NCBI RefSeq assembly: GCF_003112575.1
Contig: NZ_BEWC01000004.1
Coordinates: 248,001-312,000, forward strand
Reading direction: 5' to 3'
DNA from: Streptomyces ardesiacus
GTDB lineage: Bacteria > Actinomycetota > Actinomycetes > Streptomycetales > Streptomycetaceae
DNA length: 64,000 nucleotides
The notes beneath the pieces were generated by a model. That model was given only the letters and a program-made list of their open reading frames with translations, made no database searches and was not told the origin of the DNA. Below are positions 57,268-64,000 of the stretch, one piece after another; the stretch's first letter is position 1, and each line of letters begins with the position of its first letter. The translations under genes were made by a program, and so were the position numbers.

Positions 57268-58056
57268 ATGACCGACCACACCGACCACCACGCCCCCGAG
57301 GGCCTGCGCACCCGCGGCACGGTCGTCGTGGTGCCCGGCCGCGGCGAGACCCGGGCGACCTACGGGCGGCTCGCGGCCCGCCTCGCGGCCGACGCCTACC
57401 GCGTCCGCGTCGTGGACGCGCCGGATCCGGAGGCCGGGGGCAGCGGGGCGCCCGACGGCACCGACGCCACGCTCACCCGCTTCGGCGCCCTGCTGGCGGA
57501 GGCGGTCGACGGCACCGCGGGTCCCGGGGGCGTCACGGAACCCGTCGTGCTGCTCGGCGCGGACGCGGGTGCCGCCGCGCTCGCCGCGCACCTCGGGCGG
57601 ACCGGGCGGCTGCCGGGCGGCCGGCGTCCCGACGCCGTCGTCCTCGCCGGGCTGCCGGGACGTACGACCACCGCCGTGGGCACCTGGGACGAGGAACTCG
57701 ACGTCCGCACGTCCTGCCCCGCGCACCGCGGCACGCTGAGCGACGACGCCGCGGTACGGCGGGGCTCGCTGGGCGAGGCACTCCCGGACGCGCTGCTCAC
57801 GGCGGCCTACGAGGCCGAACTCGACATGCCCGCGCTGTTCCTGGTCGGCGACACGGACCCGCTCGCGGACCGGGACGCCCTGGTCCGTACGGCCAAGTCC
57901 CTGCCCCGGGCGCGCCTCTCGGTGGTCCGGGGCGCCCGTCACGACGTCCTCAACGACGTGCAGCACCGTTCGGTGGCCGCCGAGATCGTCACGTTCCTGG
58001 AGACCCTGCGCGAGGGCCTGGTGCCGGTGGTCGCCGTGGAGACGAGCCCCTGGTGA
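57268..58056 (+). CDS. Alpha/beta hydrolase with Asp at the nucleophile position
   Basis: A 262-residue alpha/beta hydrolase. The elbow reads VVLLGADAGAAALAAHLGRT, G-A-D-A-G, so Asp replaces the usual Ser, as in haloalkane dehalogenases and epoxide hydrolases (GHDWGG). The acid may be Asp in LFLVGDTDPLADRDAL, and the base His in GARHDVLNDVQHRSVAAEIV. It starts with GTVVVVPGRGETRATYGRLA, an oxyanion loop. It lies between the second LLM and SsuE and probably processes a carboxyl, ester or halide by-product in the same pathway. Alternatively, loss of Ser means a binding role. Confidence 0.78.
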   Translation: MTDHTDHHAPEGLRTRGTVVVVPGRGETRATYGRLAARLAADAYRVRVVDAPDPEAGGSGAPDGTDATLTRFGALLAEAVDGTAGPGGVTEPVVLLGADAGAAALAAHLGRTGRLPGGRRPDAVVLAGLPGRTTTAVGTWDEELDVRTSCPAHRGTLSDDAAVRRGSLGEALPDALLTAAYEAELDMPALFLVGDTDPLADRDALVRTAKSLPRARLSVVRGARHDVLNDVQHRSVAAEIVTFLETLREGLVPVVAVETSPW

Positions 58057-58106
58057 GCCGCGGGACCGCCCGCCCCTCCGAACCCCGACCGCGAAAGGGT
58101 GACCGC

Positions 58107-58664
58107 ATGGCCGCCGTCCTGTCCGTTTCCGGAAGCCCCTCCCCCACCTCACGTACCGCACGCCTGCTGCGCCATCTGGACGACCGGCTGCGGCTGCACG
58201 GCCACGAGGTCACGCCGTTGGACGTCCGCACGCTGCCCGCGCAGGCCCTGCTGGGCGCCGACTTCCGGCACCCGGCGATCACCGACGCCGCCGCCCTTTT
58301 CGAGCGGGCGGACGGGGTGGTGATCGGGACCCCGGTGTACAAGGCCGCCTACTCGGGCCTGCTCAAGTCGCTGCTCGACCTGCTCCCGCAGTACGCCCTG
58401 GCCGGCAAGACGGTGCTCCCGCTGGCCACCGGCGGCAGCACGGCCCATGTCCTGGCCATCGACTACGCGTTGCGCCCCGTGCTCAGCTCGATGGGGGCGC
58501 TGCACATCGTTCCCGGCTGGTTCGCCCTCGACAAGGACATCACCGTCGGCGAAGACGGCACGACGCTCGTCGCCCCCACCACCGCCGACGCCCTGACCCG
58601 GGTCACGGACCAGTTCTCGACAGCCCTCACCACACGCACCACCAGCCTCGCCCCGACGGGGTGA
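58107..58664 (+). CDS. ssuE: NADPH-dependent FMN reductase (SsuE-like)
   Basis: A 185-residue flavodoxin-fold reductase that makes FMNH2 for the two-component monooxygenases. Family blocks are VLSVSGSPSPTSRTARLLRH, GVVIGTPVYKAAYSGLLKSL, LDLLPQYALAGKTVLPLATG and GSTAHVLAIDYALRPVLSSM. The SsuE signature 'GTPVYKAAYSG.LK.LLDLLP' is intact. The ATG at 58107 with AAAGGGTGA upstream is preferred over a GTG at 58053 that overlaps the hydrolase stop. It ends the organosulfur operon. Confidence 0.92.
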   Translation: MAAVLSVSGSPSPTSRTARLLRHLDDRLRLHGHEVTPLDVRTLPAQALLGADFRHPAITDAAALFERADGVVIGTPVYKAAYSGLLKSLLDLLPQYALAGKTVLPLATGGSTAHVLAIDYALRPVLSSMGALHIVPGWFALDKDITVGEDGTTLVAPTTADALTRVTDQFSTALTTRTTSLAPTG

Positions 58665-58725
58665 GCGCCGCGCCGAGGACCGGCGGCGGCAACGCGCCGG
58701 AGCGCGCCCCGGGGTCCCGGAGCCC

Positions 58726-58757
58726 CGGCATCCCGGCATCCCGGCATCCCGGCATCC
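58726..58757. repeat. Four perfect copies of CGGCATCC
   Basis: An 8-bp tandem unit occurs four times, 61 bp after the ssuE stop and 5 bp before the first operator dyad of the SDR gene. It is noncoding. Confidence 0.85.
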
Positions 58758-58762
58758 CAGAG

Positions 58763-58783
58763 TGATGGCAGCCGCTGTCATCG
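58763..58783. promoter_or_regulatory. Operator copy 1 upstream of the SDR gene
   Basis: TGATGGCAG-CCG-CTGTCATCG is a dyad with one mismatched pair in the inner arms and a wobble at the ends. It has the same plan as copy 2 and lies 32 bp away, centre to centre. Confidence 0.6.
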
Positions 58784-58794
58784 CGTGTTACGGT

Positions 58795-58815
58795 CGATGA
58801 CAGCGGCTGTCATCG
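58795..58815. promoter_or_regulatory. Operator copy 2 upstream of the SDR gene
   Basis: CGATGACAG-CGG-CTGTCATCG is a perfect dyad with 9-bp arms, TetR-like. It lies 69 bp before the SDR start. Together with copy 1 the two form a double site (and a 13-bp long-range inverted repeat, 58771-58783 with 58795-58807). Confidence 0.7.
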
Positions 58816-58883
58816 ACGGTTCCCGTGGCGCGTGCCCGGTGGGACCGGCAGCCGGCGTGTACGGACATCTCTGGAGGAATCTC

Positions 58884-59804
58884 ATGCGTGTCTTCGTCAC
58901 CGGCGCCTCCGGCTGGATCGGATCAGCCGTCGTTCCCGAGCTGATCGGGGCGGGTCATCAGGTCGTGGGGCTCGCCCGTTCGGACGCCTCGGCCGAGGCG
59001 CTCACCGCGGCCGGGGCCGGCGTGGTCCGGGGCACCCTGGACGACCTCGACGTCCTGCGCGGCGCCGCCGCCGACGCGGACGGCGTCGTCCACCTGGCCT
59101 TCAAGCACGACATCGCGTTCTCGGGGGACTTCAAGGGCGCGGGGGAGGCGGACCGGCGTGCCGTCGAGGTGATCGGTGAGGCGCTCGCGGGCTCCGGCCG
59201 GCCGTTCACGATCGCGTCCGGGACCCCCGCGATCCCCGGGCACGTGGCGACGGAGCGCGACGGCCACGACCCGGACCTCGCCGCGGCCGCCCGGGGCGAG
59301 GCCCAGCACACCCGGGCCGCGACCGCCGAACTGACCCTCTCCCTCGCGGCCCGCGGTGTCCGCTCCTCGGTGGTCCGGCTGGCCCCGACCAATCACGGCG
59401 AGGGGGACAACGGGTTCGTCCCGGCCCTCATCGGGATCGCCCGCGAGAAGGGGGTCTCCGGCTACATCGGCGACGGCACCAACCGCTGGTCGGCGGCCCA
59501 CCGGCTCGACTCCGCGCACCTGTTCCGTCTCGCGCTGGAGAAGGCGCCCGCGGGCTCGACGCTGCACGCCGTCGCGGAGGAGGGCGTACCCGTCCGGGTC
59601 CTGGCCGAGGTGATCGGCCGGCAACTGGGCCTGCCGGTGGTGTCCGTCCCGGCCGCCGAGGCGGACGCCCACTTCTCGTGGCTGGCGGGGCAGTTCGCGT
59701 CGAACCGGGCCGCGTCCAGCGCCCTGACACGGGAACTGCTGGACTGGCGGCCCGTCCAGCCGGGGCTCGTCGAGGACCTCGAACAGGGCCACTACTTCAA
59801 GTAG
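58884..59804 (+). CDS. NAD(P)-dependent epimerase/dehydratase-like SDR
   Basis: A 306-residue extended/atypical short-chain dehydrogenase. The NAD(P) motif RVFVTGASGWIGSAVVPELI (GxxGxxG) is at the N-terminus, followed by VVHLAFKHD. The usual YxxxK is not clearly present, as in atypical NmrA- or epimerase-like members. SVVRLAPTNHGEGDNGFVPA and YIGDGTNRWSAAHRLDSAHL are the substrate-side blocks. The ATG at 58884 follows TGGAGGA. Two TetR-type operator copies lie upstream, but no TetR gene is adjacent. It is not obviously part of the organosulfur operon. Confidence 0.87.
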   Translation: MRVFVTGASGWIGSAVVPELIGAGHQVVGLARSDASAEALTAAGAGVVRGTLDDLDVLRGAAADADGVVHLAFKHDIAFSGDFKGAGEADRRAVEVIGEALAGSGRPFTIASGTPAIPGHVATERDGHDPDLAAAARGEAQHTRAATAELTLSLAARGVRSSVVRLAPTNHGEGDNGFVPALIGIAREKGVSGYIGDGTNRWSAAHRLDSAHLFRLALEKAPAGSTLHAVAEEGVPVRVLAEVIGRQLGLPVVSVPAAEADAHFSWLAGQFASNRAASSALTRELLDWRPVQPGLVEDLEQGHYFK

Positions 59805-59820
59805 CCCCCCGGTCCCGTCC

Positions 59821-61188
59821 TCAGACCAGCTCGGGCTGCGGTTCCGCCGGGCGCGGCGGTTCCGGCTGCCGCGCGGGTACGGCCTCCGACTCCCACAGCC
59901 GGGTGGTGCGCACGTACCCGAGGACCATGGAGGCCGTCGCGAGGACGAGCAGCGGCCCGGCGGCCCACGGGTACGCGGCCATCTCCTGCGGCAGGTACCG
60001 GTACGACACCAGCAGCGCGACGAACACCGCGGTGCCGTACCCGACCAGCCGGACGGCCGCACGGTCCCAGCCCCGGGCGAACGCGCGCATCGCGGCCTCG
60101 ACGGTGAGCGCGAAGACCACGCCGGCGACGAGGTCGGCGCCGTAGTGGTAGCCGAAGCCCAGCGTCGCGGTGAGCGTGGCGACCAGCCAGAAGGCGCCCG
60201 CGTACCGCATGGGGCGGGAGCCCTTGCGGGAGTGGATGAAGAGCGTGGTGGCCCACGCCGTGTGCAGGCTCGGCATGCAGTTGCGCGGGGTGATGTCGTC
60301 GAACGGGATCGCGTGCGGCGCGCCGCCCGGCGGCAGGGTGTCGGGCCACACGTGGGCCAGCGCCCACTGGCCGCCGTCGGCGCCGTAGGCGAAGACCGGT
60401 CCGACGACCGGGAAGACCATGTAGACGGCGGGCCCGAGCAGGCCGATGACGAGGAAGGTGCGCACGAGGTGGTGGCTCGGGAAGCGGCGCTCGACCGCCA
60501 CGTGACGCAGTTGGTACAGCCCGACGAGCGCCGCGGCCAGCGGCAGCTGGCCGTAGACGAGGTGGAGGACGTGACCGCCGACCGGTTCGGTGGCCTCGAC
60601 GAACCGGCCCACCAGCCAGGAGGGGTCGCCCAGCGCGTGGTCGGCGGTGGCCACGTACGGGTCGAGCACCGCCTTGCGGGTCTCGGAGGTGATCAGCAGC
60701 CAGGTGTCCCCCGTCTTGTGTCCGGCCACCAGCAGCAGGCCCAGCCCCGCCCCCTTCAGCAGCAGGGCCCGCTCAGCGCCGGTGCGGCGCGTCACGGCGA
60801 CGACCGCACAGCCCAGGACCACCCACAGCGCGCCGTTGCCGAAGTTCATGTCGGCGCCGGCCGCCCAGCGCACCAGCCAGAACACCACGTCGATGCCGAT
60901 CGCGGCACCGGCCGCGACAAGGCGCTGCCGCCAGGTCAGCACCACCGTCGTCAGGGCGAGCCCGGCGTACAGCAGCGGCCCGGAGTCCGGGGCGAAGACC
61001 ACCTCTCGCGCCTGCTCCGTGATCGGGCCCCGCACGCCGTAGTGGCGCGCGGCGAACTCCAGCGCGACGAGGAAACCGAGGGTCACCACACCCGCGGCGG
61101 TCCACAGCACGGCCCGCGGCCGGCGCCACGCGGCGAGCAGGGGACCGGGGTCTCTGCGCGAGGATATTCGTGAGGGTGTGGTTTTCAC
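59821..61188 (-). CDS. PAP2-superfamily membrane phosphatase/phosphotransferase
   Basis: A 455-residue integral membrane protein with about twelve hydrophobic segments. The PAP2 (lipid phosphatase) signature lies toward the C-terminus: CMPSLHTAWATTLFIHSRKG has the SxxHxxx motif, and GFGYHYGADLVAGVVFALTV carries the catalytic His and Asp. The family, related to inositol phosphorylceramide synthases, works on lipid or isoprenoid phosphates at the outer face of the membrane. The N-terminal half has extra membrane helices, so it may be a transferase rather than a simple phosphatase. GTG start at 61188, weak ribosome site. It is divergent from the TetR gene at 61339. Confidence 0.87.
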   Translation of the reverse strand: MKTTPSRISSRRDPGPLLAAWRRPRAVLWTAAGVVTLGFLVALEFAARHYGVRGPITEQAREVVFAPDSGPLLYAGLALTTVVLTWRQRLVAAGAAIGIDVVFWLVRWAAGADMNFGNGALWVVLGCAVVAVTRRTGAERALLLKGAGLGLLLVAGHKTGDTWLLITSETRKAVLDPYVATADHALGDPSWLVGRFVEATEPVGGHVLHLVYGQLPLAAALVGLYQLRHVAVERRFPSHHLVRTFLVIGLLGPAVYMVFPVVGPVFAYGADGGQWALAHVWPDTLPPGGAPHAIPFDDITPRNCMPSLHTAWATTLFIHSRKGSRPMRYAGAFWLVATLTATLGFGYHYGADLVAGVVFALTVEAAMRAFARGWDRAAVRLVGYGTAVFVALLVSYRYLPQEMAAYPWAAGPLLVLATASMVLGYVRTTRLWESEAVPARQPEPPRPAEPQPELV

Positions 61189-61269
61189 TTGTTCGGCCCG
61201 TTTGCTAGGGATCGACCACGGAGGACGCTCGTACGGTTCGTCACGAGTTCGAACATGCTAACGGCACCG

Positions 61270-61292
61270 CTTGCCTAAGCATCTTAGGCAAG
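61270..61292. promoter_or_regulatory. Perfect 23-bp operator dyad upstream of a TetR gene
   Basis: CTTGCCTAAG-CAT-CTTAGGCAAG is a perfect inverted repeat with 10-bp arms, between the divergent PAP2 and TetR genes. The surrounding DNA is AT-rich for this genome. It is probably the TetR protein's own operator and may also serve the PAP2 gene. Confidence 0.8.
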
Positions 61293-61338
61293 CTCATAAT
61301 CGTCTCCGGCCGACGGACGACCGACGCGGAGGACGGGT

Positions 61339-61911
61339 GTGGCCCGGGCAGGACTGACGACCGAGACCCTGATCAGGGCCGGGGCCGAGACGGCCGACGA
61401 GATCGGCTTCGAGCGCACCACCCCCACGGAGCTGGCCCGGCGCTTCGGCGTCCGGACGGCGAGCCTGTACTCGCACGTGCGCAACGCCCACGACCTCAAG
61501 ACCGGGATCGCGCTGTTCGCCCTGGAGGAGCTGGCCGACCGTGCCTCCGAGGCGGTGGCCGGCCGGGCGGGCAAGGACGCGTTGGTCGCCTTCGCCAACG
61601 TCTACCGCGACTACGCCCTCGAACACCCGGGCCGCTTCGCCGCCACGCAGTTCCCCCTCGACGCGGAGGCGGCGGCGTCCAGTGCCGGAGTGCGGCACGC
61701 CCAGATGTCGCGGGCGATCCTGCGCGGCTACCACCTGACGGAACCGCACCAGACCCACGCCGTGCGCCTGCTGGGCAGCGTCTTCAGCGGCTTCGTCGGT
61801 CTGGAGGCCGCGGGGGGCTTCAGCCACAGCGCCCCCGACTCGCAGCAGAGCTGGACGGAGATCCTGGACGCCCTGGACGCCCTGCTGCGGACCTGGCCGA
61901 CCACGTCGTGA
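61339..61911 (+). CDS. TetR-family regulator
   Basis: A 190-residue TetR protein. The HTH is TLIRAGAETADEIGFERTTP, then LARRFGVRTASLYSHVRNAH. The C-terminal domain resembles the TetR_C WHG type (VRLLGSVFSGFVGLEAAGGF). GTG at 61339 lies behind GGAGG. It has an adjacent 23-bp operator. It may control itself and the divergent PAP2 gene. Its operator differs from the one at 58795, so it is not the regulator of the SDR. Confidence 0.88.
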   Translation: MARAGLTTETLIRAGAETADEIGFERTTPTELARRFGVRTASLYSHVRNAHDLKTGIALFALEELADRASEAVAGRAGKDALVAFANVYRDYALEHPGRFAATQFPLDAEAAASSAGVRHAQMSRAILRGYHLTEPHQTHAVRLLGSVFSGFVGLEAAGGFSHSAPDSQQSWTEILDALDALLRTWPTTS

Positions 61912-61953
61912 CCCGCCCCGGCCCGGGCGCCACGGCGGTCCGCCTCCGCCGCC

Positions 61954-63858
61954 TCAGGACCGCGCGGCGGTCAGGGAGAGGGCGTACAGGGCCGTCGCGG
62001 TGAAGTCGTCCGCCGGCTCCACCGTCTGCCAGGCCCGCACGTCGTCGACGTAGCCGGCGCCCCGGCCGTCGAACGCGGCCCACGGCGCGTCCTCGGGGGC
62101 GTAGGAACACGGCCGGGCCCCGTCGAAGGCCTCCGGTTCCTTCAGCAGTTCCGCGTCGTTCGGACCGTTGACGACGGCGCCGCGCAGGATGTCGCCGCGG
62201 CCGCTGCGGCTCATGGCCAGGTTGGCGACCTGGTGCTGGAGGCAGTGCGGGAAGAGGTCGCCCGCTCCCACGACGAAGCTGGTGCCCCAGGCGTTGGCCC
62301 CGAAGACCCACGCCCGCTGCTGCGCGGCGAAGTCGTCGTAGCGGCGGTCGCCGGTGACGCGGGCGTACAGTTCGGCGGTCGCGAGCAGCCCGAAGGTGTT
62401 CGGCACCGCGTCGAAGTCACCGGGGACGACACCCGAGCGGAAGGGGTCCTCGGCCGCGCGTTTCCTCCCCGTCTCCACCTGCCGCCCCAGCTCCGCCGTC
62501 AGCGCGGCCGTAAGGTCCGCGCCGGGGTCCGCCGAGGCGAGCACGTCGGCGTGGGCGAGGGCGCTGACGTCGGCGGGGCCCAGCGGGCCGCCGCGCTCCT
62601 CCCGCAGGGCCGCACGGGCCCAGGTGGCCGCCTCCTCGCGCCACCGCGGGCCCCGTGCGTCCCCCAGGGCCTCGGCGCCGCGGGCGAGTTCGACGGCCGC
62701 CCACTCCATGTCGTCGCGCCAGGTCTGCTCCGGGTAGTAGTCCGCGGGCGTCGTGGTCACCAGGGCCCCCTCCCCCGGTCGGGTGTCCGCCCGTGCGTAG
62801 ACGGCAGCCGCCTTGTCGAGCCACTCACGGGCCTGCGCCGGGCGCTCGGCGGCCTCGGTCTGTGCCGCGAGGGCGAAGGCGGCGCCCACCCGGCCGGCCA
62901 GGTTGGGACTGACCGGCTCCCCCGGCCCGTTGGCCCGGAAGACGGGCCGGTACTTGATGAGGTAGTCGGCGTCCCCCGGCGCCACGGTGAGCCGGTCGTC
63001 CTCCTCGGGCAACCGCCACACGTCGTGGTCCCCGCGCACCTCCCCGGCGCCGGATCCGAGCCCGACCTGCGCGTAGAGCGTGCCCGTCTCCCCGTCCCAC
63101 ATCCTGTCCAGCCACCGCAGACCGTGGCGTGCCTCCTCCCGCAGCCCGGGCACCGAGGGGGTGTCGCGGACGGTGGTCAGCATCTGCGCGACCACGTACG
63201 ACGCCGTGTGCGTGAACTTCAGGAAGTCGCCGGCGTCGAACCAGCCGCCCGACACGTCCACGGTCCCGGCGGTGTGCGACGGCTTCGGGGCCGGCGTCGT
63301 CCCGTCGGCCGCCGAGGCGGTGCGCGGCATCGCGTAGGTCCGGGCCCGCGCGTCGGTCAGGTGCGAGGGCACCCGCCCGGTCGCGTCGGTCAGCACGTCC
63401 TCGCCGTCCCGCTGGGTGCTGAAGAACCGCACGCTGTCGGCGCGCAGCGGGTCCAGCAACTGCCGGGCCGGTGCCACCCGGAAGCGCACCCCGGGGTCGC
63501 CGTCCGCGCCGACCAGGCGCAGCCGGTAGGTGCCGGCGCGGTCGAGCGGGGTGAGGTCGACGGTGCGCACGGCGCCGTACGTGCTGTTCCAGCTTCCGAG
63601 CGAGGGACCGAGGCCGCCATGGGCCGCCGTGTTCCCCCGCTCGTCCAGCACCTCGTACTCCGCGTCGGCCAGCCGCTTCCCGTCGCCCATGACGTAGGCG
63701 ACCTTCTGCTCGCCGCTCACGTATCCGACCTGGTTCACGCGGAGGGCCACCGGCGCGTCGCCGCCGCCCCCGGAGCACGCGGTGAGACAGCAGGCCGCCA
63801 GGACGGAGGCGGTCACGGCCGACACGGCGCGGGCCGGCGGCGGGAAGACACGGTTCAT
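61954..63858 (-). CDS. Glycoside hydrolase family 9 lipoprotein (cellulase-type)
   Basis: A 634-residue lipoprotein. The N-terminal signal ends in the lipobox LTAC, giving a membrane-anchored surface enzyme rather than a free secreted one. A CelD-N immunoglobulin-like domain (VALRVNQVGYVSGEQKVAYV) comes first, followed by the GH9 barrel with VDVSGGWFDAGDFLKFTHTA, where DAGD is the catalytic-base region. The C-terminal stretch YVDDVRAWQTVEPADDFTAT has the likely acid Glu in place of the usual tNE motif. GH9 enzymes cleave beta-1,4-glucans or other beta-glucans. The ATG at 63858 is chosen for the signal peptide. It stands alone. Confidence 0.88.
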   Translation of the reverse strand: MNRVFPPPARAVSAVTASVLAACCLTACSGGGGDAPVALRVNQVGYVSGEQKVAYVMGDGKRLADAEYEVLDERGNTAAHGGLGPSLGSWNSTYGAVRTVDLTPLDRAGTYRLRLVGADGDPGVRFRVAPARQLLDPLRADSVRFFSTQRDGEDVLTDATGRVPSHLTDARARTYAMPRTASAADGTTPAPKPSHTAGTVDVSGGWFDAGDFLKFTHTASYVVAQMLTTVRDTPSVPGLREEARHGLRWLDRMWDGETGTLYAQVGLGSGAGEVRGDHDVWRLPEEDDRLTVAPGDADYLIKYRPVFRANGPGEPVSPNLAGRVGAAFALAAQTEAAERPAQAREWLDKAAAVYARADTRPGEGALVTTTPADYYPEQTWRDDMEWAAVELARGAEALGDARGPRWREEAATWARAALREERGGPLGPADVSALAHADVLASADPGADLTAALTAELGRQVETGRKRAAEDPFRSGVVPGDFDAVPNTFGLLATAELYARVTGDRRYDDFAAQQRAWVFGANAWGTSFVVGAGDLFPHCLQHQVANLAMSRSGRGDILRGAVVNGPNDAELLKEPEAFDGARPCSYAPEDAPWAAFDGRGAGYVDDVRAWQTVEPADDFTATALYALSLTAARS

Positions 63859-63951
63859 GGTGCACAGTCTGGTCGACGGCGGCACCCGGCTGCGGGCCGA
63901 GGTCCCGAACCGGGGCACGGGGGCCGTGAGAAGGGCCGTTCGGGCGGGATA

Positions 63952-64000
63952 GGCTTCCGACCTGCCAGCCCACCCGGACCGTCACAGGAGGAGTCGGCCA
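63952..64000 (+). promoter_or_regulatory. Promoter and ribosome site of a gene that starts at the window edge
   Basis: AGGAGGAG at 63986-63993 is a strong Shine-Dalgarno, 6 nt before the last base of the window, which is A and could open an ATG. TAGGCT at about 63952 may be the -10 box. The gene itself lies outside. Confidence 0.45.

Noticed and set aside
1..64000. Search for insertion sequences, integrases, phage genes and rRNA/tRNA genes.
   Set aside because: No transposase, integrase or structural phage motifs were found, and no complete tRNA or rRNA was seen by eye. A dedicated search could still find a very divergent remnant.

Overview
This is about 64 kb of very GC-rich DNA (third codon positions are almost always G or C) from a Streptomyces chromosome or a close relative. 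The genus is suggested by an Endo H-type chitinase-fold glycosidase, two S-adenosyl methyltransferases of the actinomycete DUF574 family, a WhiJ-like DUF5753/DUF397 gene pair, a RheA-type small heat-shock locus, many TetR, LysR, DeoR and IclR regulators, and several probably leaderless genes whose TA..-T -10 box lies 7-10 nt before the start codon. No rRNA, tRNA, integrase, transposase, CRISPR array or large biosynthetic cluster was found. The window looks like accessory, chromosome-arm metabolism and regulation.

Layout. 1-5.5 kb: a partial LysR regulator, two TetR-controlled units (an SRPBCC protein and an MFS exporter), a MOSC protein and a DUF574 methyltransferase. 5.6-11 kb, minus strand: GNAT, a PIG-L deacetylase (Mca-like), a histidine phosphatase, a D-mannonate dehydratase-like enolase, and a FolP2-like gene coupled to a RibD-C/dihydrofolate-reductase-fold protein. 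11.1-13 kb: RheA/Hsp18 with two dyad operators, then DUF2267. 13.2-16.6 kb: a secreted small protein, Endo H, a truncated MarR remnant, and a Rox-like monooxygenase behind a short leader ORF. 16.7-19.7 kb: pntAB transhydrogenase. 19.7-24.1 kb: STAS-DUF488, IclR, then the WhiJ-like cascade (XRE, DUF397, methyltransferase, each pair overlapping by ATGA) with a divergent anti-sigma-like ATPase. 24.2-34.2 kb: a large membrane protein, YceI, WYL, hydrolase, VOC, EEP nuclease, LysR, and a TetR/amidase pair around a 34-bp palindrome.

34.2-44.5 kb: a free-standing alanyl-tRNA synthetase paralogue behind a short ORF and hairpin, a sodium:solute symporter with AnmK, then a divergent acid-sugar cluster (DeoR regulator, GntP permease, SAF-type dehydrogenase / OtnK-like kinase, OtnC-like aldolase). 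This looks like a variant of the four-carbon acid sugar (threonate/erythronate) route in which the usual dehydrogenase and isomerase are replaced or missing. A decayed DUF1152 pseudogene and a catalase follow.

47-58.7 kb is the most coherent system. It has an Rrf2 regulator with a DsbA-like partner, then a cysteine-containing leader peptide of the actinobacterial VDLRR..SALCR type with a GC-rich hairpin. A complete peptide-type ABC importer (SBP, two permeases, two ATPases), two luciferase-like flavin monooxygenases, an alpha/beta hydrolase with an Asp nucleophile elbow and an SsuE-like FMN reductase follow. I read it as a cysteine-responsive organosulfur uptake and desulfurisation operon. 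It also carries three unrelated short tandem repeats (7, 6 and 8 bp units) at gene junctions. The window ends with a SDR gene behind a double operator, a PAP2 membrane enzyme, a TetR gene with its own 23-bp operator, a GH9 lipoprotein, and the ribosome binding site of a gene that starts at the right edge.
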